Assembly: GCA_013285505.1 (NCBI GenBank)
Contig: CP053450.1
Coordinates: forward strand, 542,796 to 606,795
Reading direction: 5' to 3'
Length of the DNA: 64,000 nt
DNA from: Planctomycetota bacterium
GTDB taxonomy: Bacteria; Planctomycetota; Phycisphaerae; Phycisphaerales; UBA1924
How positions within the stretch are numbered: the stretch's first letter is position 1; every line of letters starts with the position of its first letter. The position numbers were made by a program, and so were the translations under genes. Shown here one piece after another: positions 1-7,385 of the stretch. The notes under the pieces are model-generated. The model made no database searches. It saw only the letters and a list, made by a program, of their open reading frames with translations, and had not been told where the DNA came from.

Positions 1-787
1 TCGGGCTGCTCTCTCGCGATGTCTCCAACCTCGGCATGGGCGCGCTGCTCCGCGACATCGGCCTCACGCGGCTCGAGCCGGGCGAGCGGTGGCGATGGCG
101 GGCCGCCGACGACTCGGTCGATCCGACTTGGCGCGAGCACGTCCAGCCGCGGGTACGACATGCTCCGCGGCGGTGTCGGGCCCTCGGCCGCGGCCGCGGT
201 GCTGCACCACCATCAACGGTTCGACGGATCGGGCTTCCCTCACCGGGAGACGTTCCACGGCGACCCGCAGCCGGTCAACGGCACCGACATCCACATCTTT
301 GCGCGCATCGTCGCGGTCGCGGACGTGTTCGACCGGCTCCGTCACCCCGCCCCGACCGCGCCCGGCGCCGAAGAGCCCGACCCGGTGCCGGTGGTCCGCG
401 TGCTCCGCCAGATGCTGCGCACCGAGATGGCCGGGTGGTTCGACCCGATCATCCTCCACGCGCTGGTCCACGCGGTGCCCGCCTTCCCGCCGGGCAGTGT
501 CGTCACCCTGAACGACGGCCGGCGGGCGGTGGTGGTCTCGTGGGACCCGCTCAACCCCTGCCGGCCCACCGTCGCGCTTGCTGCCGCGGCTGGCGATGGA
601 CCCCAGCCGGTTCGACGAGCCGGGCGAACAGGTCGATCTCCGCACCGCACGCGGCGTGCACATCGCCGAGGCCGAGGGCCAGCAGGTCGGCGATGACCTG
701 TTCGAGCCCGAATCACCCTCGGAGTTCGACATCCACAGGGCGCAGTCCGCCATGATCGCTGTCCCGATCGAGCGCCAGGCTGGCTGA
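1..787 (+). CDS. HD-GYP-like domain protein, 5' truncated, degenerate HD motif
   Basis: This is the 3' part of a gene that begins before the window. The readable protein has LLRDIG where HD-GYP phosphodiesterases normally have LLHDIG, and then HHHQRFDGSGFP, which matches the second HD-GYP signature (HHE..DGxGYP). HD-GYP enzymes hydrolyse cyclic di-GMP. The metal-binding His of the HD pair is replaced by Arg, so the domain may be catalytically dead; this is inferred. Two apparent frameshifts break the gene, at CAGCCGC (144-150) and around 576-582. Removing one base at each gives a continuous protein ending at the TGA. A second, intact HD-GYP gene lies at the other end of the window. Confidence 0.7.
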
Positions 788-873
788 GGCGCGCGCGCAC
801 GGACGGGCCGGTCCCGAGGCTCGATCCGGTGCGGCCGACTACGCTTTCTCCCGAAACCCCCGGGAGAGCCGCC

Positions 874-2106
874 ATGCCCACCGCCATCGCCCACCCGTTC
901 GACGCCCGCACTGACGCGACCCTCCGGTCGCTCGACGCCGGCGGGCAGTACAAGCATCTGCAGACCATCCTCTCGCCGATGGACGCCGAGATCCGCATGC
1001 GGACGGCCGCCGGCAAAGAGGTCGATGCGCTCTGCTTCTGTTCCAACAACTACCTCGGCCTGGCCAACCACCCCGAGGTCGTCGAGGCGGGGATCGAGGG
1101 CCTCCGGAAGTTCGGCGCGGGCACGGCGAGTGTCCGGTTCATCTGCGGCACGTTCGCCCCGCACGAGCAGCTCGAGGCCACGATCGCCGAGTACATGGGC
1201 ACCGAGAGCAGCTACACATTCGTCAGCTGCTGGAACGCGACCGAGGCGCTCTTCCCCACGTTCTGCGAGGCCGGCGACATCGTCATCTCCGACGAGCTCA
1301 ACCACGCCTGCATCATCGATTCCATCCGCCTCACGCCGGTGATCAAGAAGGGCGTCTTCAAGGGCGTCTACAAGCACTCCGACCTCGACCACCTCGAGAC
1401 CCGGCTGAAGGAGGCCCAGGCCAACCCCGACATCACCGGCCAGGTCTGGATCGTCACCGACGGCGTCTTCAGCATGGAGGGCGACATCGCCGACCTGCCC
1501 GGCCTGCGCGCGCTGTGCGACAAGTACGACGCCAAGCTCGTGGTGGACGACTCCCACGCCCACGGCGTGATGGGCACGACCGGCCGCGGCACGCACGAGC
1601 ACTACGGCATGCTCCCCGGTGGCAGCCACGGCACGGTTGACTACTTCACGGGCACACTCGGCAAGGGGCTCGGCGGCGGCGCGGGCGGCTTCATCGCCGG
1701 CCCCAAGCGCGGCACCGAGCTCGTCATCCAGCGCGGCCGCCCCACGCTCTTTAGCAACGCCCTGCCCGTCACGGTCGCGTGCAGCGCCAACAAGGCCATC
1801 GAGATCGTCATGCGCGAGCCCGAGCGCGTGCAGAAGCTCCGCGACAACGTGGCCTACGCCCGCAAACAGATCGGCGAGGCCGGGTTCGAGGTGCTCGAGT
1901 CGCCCACCGCCATCTGCCCGATCATCGTCGGCGACACGGCCAAGGCGATCAGTATGAGCCAGCGGCTGCTGGAGCTCGGCGTGTTCGTGATCGGCTTCGG
2001 CTACCCGGTGGTGCCGGAGGGGACGGCCCGGCTGCGGATCCAGATGTCGGCCGCGCACACGACCCAGCACATCGACACGCTGGTTGATGCGCTCAAGAAG
2101 CTCTGA
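874..2106 (+). CDS. kbl: glycine C-acetyltransferase (2-amino-3-ketobutyrate CoA ligase)
   Basis: A PLP enzyme of the alpha-oxoamine synthase family that condenses glycine and acetyl-CoA to 2-amino-3-ketobutyrate in the threonine-glycine pathway. The 410-residue length fits KBL. Visible motifs are CSNNYLGLANHP near residue 50, DDSHAHGVMG with the PLP-stacking and phosphate-binding region, and TGTLGKGLGGGAGG carrying the Schiff-base lysine. The ATG at 874 is preferred over an upstream start because it follows a GGGAGAG ribosome binding site and matches the family start. No threonine dehydrogenase lies next to it; the alcohol dehydrogenase at 12027-13003 is not an obvious Tdh. Serine palmitoyltransferase-like or AONS activity is possible, but the similarity to KBL is closer. 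Confidence 0.9.
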   Translation: MPTAIAHPFDARTDATLRSLDAGGQYKHLQTILSPMDAEIRMRTAAGKEVDALCFCSNNYLGLANHPEVVEAGIEGLRKFGAGTASVRFICGTFAPHEQLEATIAEYMGTESSYTFVSCWNATEALFPTFCEAGDIVISDELNHACIIDSIRLTPVIKKGVFKGVYKHSDLDHLETRLKEAQANPDITGQVWIVTDGVFSMEGDIADLPGLRALCDKYDAKLVVDDSHAHGVMGTTGRGTHEHYGMLPGGSHGTVDYFTGTLGKGLGGGAGGFIAGPKRGTELVIQRGRPTLFSNALPVTVACSANKAIEIVMREPERVQKLRDNVAYARKQIGEAGFEVLESPTAICPIIVGDTAKAISMSQRLLELGVFVIGFGYPVVPEGTARLRIQMSAAHTTQHIDTLVDALKKL

Positions 2107-2113
2107 GCAAGGC

Positions 2114-2549
2114 ATGGACTTCTTCCGCCGACTTTTCGGCAACCGGGACCGACACGAAGCGCGCGCGCCCAGTGAGCAGTGCCCGACCACCGCCGACGCC
2201 ATCGCCCGCCTGCTCGAACACCACGCCCGTGAGCCCGACACTTGGCTCACCCTCATCGGCGAGTCCCGAGTCGGCACCGAGGTCACCATCCAGATCGCCG
2301 ACGACTCGATCAACTTCCTCACCACCGAGGTCGATCTGCCAGCGTTCCTCGAGTCGCTCGGCCTGACGGCGCTGGCCACCACCGCCGGCGCGAGCGATCG
2401 CGACCGGGTCGAACGCGAACACGACCGGTCGCTCTGGGCCCTCGACGGCGCGACACCCGACGAGCTGGTCGTCGTGGTCGATGCGGCTCTTCGCCCAGCA
2501 CTTCGGCCTCGGCGCCGACTACCGGCTAACCGGCTGGCTCGAGCGGTAG
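2114..2549 (+). CDS. hypothetical protein, about 145 residues
   Basis: I do not recognise this family. The product begins MDFFRRLFGNRD and is acidic, with no signal peptide or membrane segment. It starts 7 bases after the kbl stop and is probably cotranscribed with it. The reading frame breaks at GCGGCTC (2483-2489). Reading GCGCTC there instead gives a natural C-terminus, ...DALFAQHFGLGADYRLTG, followed by TAG. Its end faces the atpG terminator. Confidence 0.55.
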
Positions 2550-2601
2550 CCGAGGCCCGGGCATCCCGGGGGATGCGTTGCGCGTCACACCTTCAACAAG
2601 A

Positions 2602-2633
2602 ACAAGGCCCCGGGCGTGTGCCCGGGGCCTTGT
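2602..2633. terminator. bidirectional hairpin terminator between converging genes
   Basis: A perfect 13-base-pair inverted repeat (left arm 2602-2614, right arm 2621-2633) with a 6-base loop, CGTGTG. The arms begin ACAAGG and end CCTTGT, giving a short T-containing tract on either side. It lies between the end of the plus-strand gene at 2549 and the end of atpG at 2658, where a shared terminator is expected. Confidence 0.75.
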
Positions 2634-2657
2634 CGAATTCTGCAAGAATCGGCCCGA

Positions 2658-3533
2658 CTACTCCAGTGCCGCGGCACCCGAGATGATCTCGGTCAGCTCC
2701 GTCGTGATCTGCGCCTGGCGGGCACGGTTAAACGTGCGGGTGAGCTGCTTGCCCATCTTCCCGGCGTTGTCGGTCGCGGCCTTCATCGCCACCATCCGCG
2801 CCACGTGCTCGCTGACCACCGCGTCGTTGAACGCCTGGAACAGCACCGCCTTGATCGCGGCCGGCAGGATCTCGTCGAGCAGTTCGGGCCCCGCGGGGCT
2901 GAACTCGTAGATCGGCTTGGCACCGCTGTCGGTCTGTCCCTCGGCCGCTTTGGGCGTCTGGAAGGGCAGCAGCTGCATGACCTCCGGCACCTGCTTGCCC
3001 GCGGAGACAAACCGCATGTACACCACGTTCACGCGGTTGATCTCGCCCGCGATGAAGCGGTCGATGAAGTCCTGCGCGAGCCGGTCCACGTCGTCGTACG
3101 CCGGCTTGTCGCCGAACTGCGAGTGGTGGCGGGTCACGTCGATGCCGTTGAACTTGTAGAAGCCCACGCCCTTCTTGCCGACGACCTCGACGAAGCCCTC
3201 GCGGGCGCCCTCGCTGTGGCGGAAATGCTGCATCGAGGAGCGGAGCACCGACCCGTTGAACGGGCCGCAGAGCCCGCGGTCGCTGGTCAGGACGAGCGTC
3301 AGGGCCTTGCCCTCGCCGCCCGACTGCAGCAGCGGGTGGCTCAGCTCATCGCCCGCGGTGGCGGCGAGTTCGCCGACCAGCTCGAACAGGGCGGTCGAGT
3401 ACGGCTTGCCCGCGGTCGACCGCTGCAGAGCCTGGCTGAACTTGGCCGTGGCGATCATCTGCATCGTGCGGGTGATCCGCTTGATGTTGCCGACCGCCTT
3501 GATGCGCTTCTTGATTTCGCGAGTCTTGCCCAT
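2658..3533 (-). CDS. atpG: F-type ATP synthase gamma subunit
   Basis: The central rotor shaft of F1 ATP synthase. The 291-residue length is standard. The N-terminal helix has the typical MGKTREIKKRIKAVGNIKRI pattern, the family signature SDRGLCGPFN lies near residue 95, and the C-terminal helix has ATDNAGKM followed by LTRTFNRARQAQITTEL. Other atp genes (atpA, atpD, atpC, atpH) are absent from both sides. It is the last gene of a minus-strand run after a Ser/Thr kinase and a PPP-type phosphatase and is followed by a strong hairpin terminator. It could be the sole gamma subunit, relocated away from the atp operon, or a second copy. Confidence 0.95.
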   Translation of the reverse strand: MGKTREIKKRIKAVGNIKRITRTMQMIATAKFSQALQRSTAGKPYSTALFELVGELAATAGDELSHPLLQSGGEGKALTLVLTSDRGLCGPFNGSVLRSSMQHFRHSEGAREGFVEVVGKKGVGFYKFNGIDVTRHHSQFGDKPAYDDVDRLAQDFIDRFIAGEINRVNVVYMRFVSAGKQVPEVMQLLPFQTPKAAEGQTDSGAKPIYEFSPAGPELLDEILPAAIKAVLFQAFNDAVVSEHVARMVAMKAATDNAGKMGKQLTRTFNRARQAQITTELTEIISGAAALE

Positions 3534-3566
3534 GGGTCGGGATGGTAGGCCGCGGCGGGTTCAGAG

Positions 3567-4514
3567 TCAGCCCGCCAGCCCGCCCCCGGCACCCCCGCCC
3601 AAGGGCCGAACCAGCCCCGGCACCTCGCCGAAGGTCGGCGGGTGCTCCAGGTCCACCGGCAGGTAGACCCCCCGCTCGTGGTCGCTGGCCAGCACCACCG
3701 CACACGGCGGGACCACGAGGCACCCGTTGTCGGCCTTCTCGTGCCCCAGGATGAAGAGGTTCACCCCCCAGCGCTCGACGAGGTCCTCGAGCTGCTCGGC
3801 GTCATAGCCACGCCCCCAGACCATCAGGTGGGCCGATCCCATCCGCGGGGCGTAGTCGTCGTCGGTCAGGTCGCGTTTGAGAATCGTGGTGTCGAAGCGG
3901 CCCATCTGCCCGGGAGCGGGCAGCGAGTGGGCACACAGGATGTCCCCACTCGGGGTGACGCACCGCAGCGCCAGCGGCATCGCCCGGATGAACTCCCCCA
4001 GAGCCTCGGCCACCCGCTCCCAGTCGTCCCCGAACACGTAGCCCAGCCCGTCGTTGAACGCCTCGACACACCGCACCCCGTCCTTGACGATCCCCGCCCC
4101 GACGATCTGGGACAACTCGTGGTTGGCCAGCAGCAAGTGGACGCGCTCCGGGGCCTCCACCTTGGCCTCGGCGATCCGGGCCAGAGCCCGGTAGGAGAGG
4201 TCCAGCCCGTTGAGCAGCTTGTCGGAGTGGATCACCTCGTGGAAAGTGACGTGCACCGGTGCCGCGTCGTCTGCCGTAGAGCCCCCCGCGCCAGCGGGGG
4301 GACCCGAGCCCGGGTCTCCTGCGAGGTCGCTGAGTTCGAGCAGCCGGCGGAGGTGGAACGGGTTGTCGTGCAGGTCGCCGGTGGCGATGAGCGTGCCAGG
4401 CCCCCGGATGACGTCGATGGACCCCTCGCGGCAGGCCGCGTCGCGGCTGGCGGCCGCGGCTGCGTGGAAGAGGTCGATCACCTCCTCGGCGTTCTGGACG
4501 TTTACGCCGGGCAT
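3567..4514 (-). CDS. PPP-family metallophosphatase
   Basis: A calcineurin-like metallophosphoesterase of the Ser/Thr protein phosphatase type. GDLHDN near residue 47 and NHE near residue 128 are two of the metal-binding blocks, and GHEKADNG near the C-terminus resembles the last one. The ATG at 4514 lies 7 bases after the stop of the upstream kinase gene, so kinase and phosphatase are almost certainly cotranslated and may act on the same targets (inference). A low-complexity Gly/Pro/Ala linker after residue 75 is encoded by a GC-rich palindrome (4275-4302) that is nearly identical to a copy at 51476-51503. Confidence 0.8.
   Translation of the reverse strand: MPGVNVQNAEEVIDLFHAAAAASRDAACREGSIDVIRGPGTLIATGDLHDNPFHLRRLLELSDLAGDPGSGPPAGAGGSTADDAAPVHVTFHEVIHSDKLLNGLDLSYRALARIAEAKVEAPERVHLLLANHELSQIVGAGIVKDGVRCVEAFNDGLGYVFGDDWERVAEALGEFIRAMPLALRCVTPSGDILCAHSLPAPGQMGRFDTTILKRDLTDDDYAPRMGSAHLMVWGRGYDAEQLEDLVERWGVNLFILGHEKADNGCLVVPPCAVVLASDHERGVYLPVDLEHPPTFGEVPGLVRPLGGGAGGGLAG
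4275..4302. repeat. GC-rich palindromic repeat inside the phosphatase gene
   Basis: The 28-base unit has an 8-base-pair stem (4282-4289 with 4294-4301) and a 4-base loop, preceded by CGTAGAG. It differs from the intergenic copy at 51476-51503 by a single loop base. Inside the gene it is read in frame and codes for a Gly/Pro/Ala linker, so it appears to be a REP-like insertion tolerated in a coding region. Confidence 0.7.
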
Positions 4515-4521
4515 GGCAGGC

Positions 4522-5412
4522 TCATTCCGGCTCGTCCGAGATCCGCGGCGCGCCGTGCTGCGACGACTCACCCTTGGCCCGGACGATCCCGAGAATGAGA
4601 TTGAGCCGGTCGGTCACCTCGCGCATGCTGTGCGGCCGCTTGTCGGGGTCAACCTCGACGCAGTGCATCACCAGCTCGTCCAACTTGGCCGGCACCCGCG
4701 GGTTGAGCTCGCGCGTGGGCTTGGGCTTGGCGATCAGGTTGTCGTCGAGCGAACCGACCAGCGAGTCGCCCTTGGCCAGCGCCGTCGGCACGTGCTGGCG
4801 GGTGAGCACCCAGTACATGGTCGCGCCGAAGTTGTAGATGTCGGTCTTGGGCGTGATCGGGCGGCGGTGGACCTGCTCGGGGGCGATGTAGTCCGGCGTG
4901 CCCTGGATCCGCGGCTTGACCGTCCCGTGGGAGCAGCTCTGCCCGAGGTCGATCACCTTCACCCCGCCACCCTCGGTGATGACGATGTTGTTGGGCTTCA
5001 TGTCCGCGTGGATGTAGCCCGCCTCGTGCATCGCCGCGAGGGCGTCGGCGGTCTGCTCGAAGATCTCCACCGCTGACTCGAACGTCGCCGGCGGGTGCTT
5101 CTCGAGGCTGATGCCGTCGACGAATTCCATCACCAAGAACAGCTCCTTGACGGCCAGGAACGAGCCTTTCTTGATGACTTTCTTGATCTTGCGGAGCCCG
5201 GGGTGATCGACCGCCTTGGCGACCTTGGCCTCCTGCTCGGCCTGGTCGAGGAACCGCTGGTCCTTGTCGGTGTGCTTCTCGACCTGCTTGAGAGCCCAGA
5301 TCTGGTTGGTCTTCTGGTCTTGGACGAGGTAGATCACCGAGGCCGCACCACGCCCGACCTCGGACATGACCCGGAAGCCCTCGACAACATCGCCCTTCTT
5401 CTTGATCGGCAC
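4522..5412 (-). CDS. Ser/Thr protein kinase, eukaryotic-like
   Basis: A soluble kinase domain of 296 residues with no membrane anchor or extracellular sensor. In order it shows a Gly-rich loop (EVGRGAASVIYL), the VAIK-type lysine (WALKQV), the catalytic loop YIHADMKPNN (HAD instead of HRD, with the catalytic Asp kept), DLG in place of DFG, and the GTPDYIAPEQ activation/APE block. It is the first gene of a minus-strand run with a PPP phosphatase and atpG. The targets are unknown; the neighbouring phosphatase is the natural antagonist. Confidence 0.85.
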   Translation of the reverse strand: MPIKKKGDVVEGFRVMSEVGRGAASVIYLVQDQKTNQIWALKQVEKHTDKDQRFLDQAEQEAKVAKAVDHPGLRKIKKVIKKGSFLAVKELFLVMEFVDGISLEKHPPATFESAVEIFEQTADALAAMHEAGYIHADMKPNNIVITEGGGVKVIDLGQSCSHGTVKPRIQGTPDYIAPEQVHRRPITPKTDIYNFGATMYWVLTRQHVPTALAKGDSLVGSLDDNLIAKPKPTRELNPRVPAKLDELVMHCVEVDPDKRPHSMREVTDRLNLILGIVRAKGESSQHGAPRISDEPE

Positions 5413-5710
5413 GATGTTCCCCGTCTCACTCGCTGCGGGCGAACACCGCGTCCGTCCGCCTCAGTCCTTGGGCACCCAAACCGTCGTCCTCAAACCGGAG
5501 TCACCGGGCCGCACAGTCGATCGAGCCACCAACACGCCGTGCCTCGATCAAGCCTCCCGGGGCGTCAGAACGATCTACAACCGCCAGATCACTGGATCTC
5601 GCGTGCGGGCATGGTAGCCCGGAAGCCCGCCCGCCGCGCGCGGCGATGCTCCCGGAAGCGCTCCGGAAGGGTCGGTGTCGCGGCATGGTGGAGGGGGATC
5701 GGCGACCGGA
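5413..5710. other. non-coding stretch upstream of the kinase operon
   Basis: Nearly 300 bases between the kinase start and the end of the amidase gene. Open frames here are short and lack any family resemblance. The promoter of the kinase-phosphatase-atpG run should lie in it, but I cannot identify convincing -35/-10 boxes or an RNA structure. Confidence 0.4.
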
Positions 5711-6385
5711 TCAGCGCCAGCTGTCGATCTGCTCGCGGACGGAGGCCGCGGGGAAGTATCGGCCGGGCCCGGCGACGGGCGCGACATCGCTGTGCAGCAC
5801 GATCCGCTCGGGCGGGATCTGATACTCACGGGCGAGGGCCGAGACCAGATCGAGCAGGCGGGTCATCTGCGTCTGGCTGAATCCCCGGCGTGTGCCGTCG
5901 CCGACCAGGGCAATCCCGATCGCGTGGCGGTTGTACCAGTCGCCGTCGGGGCCCGCGGTGTGGGCACCGGGGGACTGCTCGAGCCAGCGCTCGCCGACGT
6001 GGATCTCCCCGTCGCTCATGCCCTGGCCGTTGCCGATGACGAAGTCGTACCCGAGGCCCTTGAGCCCCATCGCCTTGTGCTCGGCGTTGATCGAGGCCGG
6101 GGTGCCGAAGGGGGCGCCGGTGTGGTCGATCACAATCGCGAGCCACTGGCCGTCAGCCGCGGGGACGCGGGTCCGGAAGACCGCCTCGATCGAAGCGCTC
6201 GGCTGGGTGGCGACCATCGCGGGCAGCGCGAGACCGTCGAGCCGTGTCGGCGAGCCGCGGTCGAGCGCCATCAGCAGCGCGGTCACGGCGGTCATCGACC
6301 CGACCAGCGACGCCCACACAACCTTGGCGCGGAACCCCATCTGGCGGGTCCGTCCGTTCCTGGTTGTGCCGGTTGCCTTGGCCAT
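5711..6385 (-). CDS. N-acetylmuramoyl-L-alanine amidase, PGRP/AmiD type
   Basis: A peptidoglycan-recognition amidase that cleaves the lactyl-alanine bond of murein. An N-terminal hydrophobic segment (residues about 20-45) suggests export or membrane anchoring. The domain shows VIDHTGAPFG, a central YDFVIGNGQGMSDGEI block, NRHAIGIALVGD and a late LHSDVAPVAGPGRYFP stretch, which together supply the zinc His residues and the substrate cleft. The ATG at 6385 is chosen because an AAGGA ribosome binding site precedes it; a TTG at 6457 would add an unlikely leader. It reads away from the kinase operon. Confidence 0.8.
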   Translation of the reverse strand: MAKATGTTRNGRTRQMGFRAKVVWASLVGSMTAVTALLMALDRGSPTRLDGLALPAMVATQPSASIEAVFRTRVPAADGQWLAIVIDHTGAPFGTPASINAEHKAMGLKGLGYDFVIGNGQGMSDGEIHVGERWLEQSPGAHTAGPDGDWYNRHAIGIALVGDGTRRGFSQTQMTRLLDLVSALAREYQIPPERIVLHSDVAPVAGPGRYFPAASVREQIDSWR

Positions 6386-6534
6386 GAAAGTCGCGTCCTT
6401 GACTGATCCCCCCAACAATACCAATCGATCGGGCGTCACCCCCGTCTTTCTTGCCAAAACGCGGGCGTTTCGTGAGATAGTCGCGCGATGGTTGCCGCGT
6501 CACGGGTTTGTTCGCGTGCGGCTTGGTCCGAGAC

Positions 6535-6786
6535 TCAATCCGGCAACAGCAGCCTGCCGCGAAGATTCGGCTTGCGCCTGCCGAACTCGTCTTCCACATA
6601 TTGCGGTGCGAACCGACCCCGCACCAAGTCGTAGCGGCTGTACTGGCTCCGCGGCTCGTTGGGCGACAGGAGCGGATCGACGCACCCGGTCAGCACGGTC
6701 GTCCCGGCCGCAACACACAGCCCGACCATCGCGCACCGAAGGGTGCGGGTCAGAGCGCTTCGCGTTGCCATCCTTCCACCGTGCAT
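6535..6786 (-). CDS. small lipoprotein
   Basis: An 83-residue protein with a basic N-terminus, a hydrophobic stretch and a lipobox TVLTGC near residue 34, so it should be lipidated and anchored in a membrane. The mature part is about 50 residues and rich in Arg, Pro and Tyr. A GGAGGT ribosome binding site 8 bases before the ATG at 6786 decides the start; a second ATG five codons later would lack proper spacing. I recognise no family. It precedes the amidase in the same direction, so a cell-envelope role is plausible but only inferred. Confidence 0.7.
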   Translation of the reverse strand: MHGGRMATRSALTRTLRCAMVGLCVAAGTTVLTGCVDPLLSPNEPRSQYSRYDLVRGRFAPQYVEDEFGRRKPNLRGRLLLPD

Positions 6787-6875
6787 GCAGACCTACCTCC
6801 GAGAACTCCATCGTATCGCGCCGCGCTCGCACACGCCCCGGGGCGCTGTTCTCGCGTCCCGGGAGGCGCCGGCGC

Positions 6876-7385
6876 TCAGCCCGATTCCGAAACGATGCGG
6901 CCCCGCGCATCCAGCGCCGCCGCTCGCTGTCCTATCAACTGCCGAACACCCTCGTACGCCACCGCGCAGACCGCTGTCGCCAGGTTGAGCGACCGCTCGC
7001 TCGGCACCATCGGCAATGTCACAAGCCTGTCGGCGAACCGCTCCAGCACCTCCGCCGGGAGCCCGCGGGTCTCCTTGCCGAACAGAAGGTGGTCGCCGGG
7101 GGCAAAGTCCGCCTCCCAGACAGGCCGCGTGGCCTTGGTCGAGAGCACCCACAGGCGCGCGTCGCGGTGGGTGTCGAGATACCGCTCGAGCGAGTCGTGC
7201 TCGCGGACGTCCAGCCGCGGCCAGTAGTCGAGCCCCGCCCGGCGGCAGGCCTTCTCGTCCAGATCAAACCCGAGCGGGTGGATCAGGTGCAGCGCGCAGT
7301 CGAGCGCCACGCAGGTGCGCCCGATGTTGCCGGTGTTGTTGGGGATCTCCGGCTCGTGGAGGACCACGTGCAGGAGCGGGCTCAT
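6876..7385 (-). CDS. trmL: tRNA (cytidine/uridine-2'-O-)-methyltransferase, wobble position
   Basis: A SPOUT-class methyltransferase that 2'-O-methylates nucleotide 34 of tRNA-Leu isoacceptors. At 169 residues it has the minimal single-domain size of TrmL. Visible are HEPEIPNNTGNIGRTC at the N-terminus, LFGKETRGLP in the middle and the trefoil-knot motif PSERSLNLATAV near the C-terminus. Its ATG overlaps the stop of the upstream thioredoxin-fold gene by four bases (ATGA), pointing to translational coupling. Confidence 0.93.
   Translation of the reverse strand: MSPLLHVVLHEPEIPNNTGNIGRTCVALDCALHLIHPLGFDLDEKACRRAGLDYWPRLDVREHDSLERYLDTHRDARLWVLSTKATRPVWEADFAPGDHLLFGKETRGLPAEVLERFADRLVTLPMVPSERSLNLATAVCAVAYEGVRQLIGQRAAALDARGRIVSESG

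Noticed and set aside
64..2382. A minus-strand open frame of 772 codons opposite kbl
   Set aside because: It mirrors the kbl codons and contains no recognisable domain; the plus strand holds an intact PLP enzyme.
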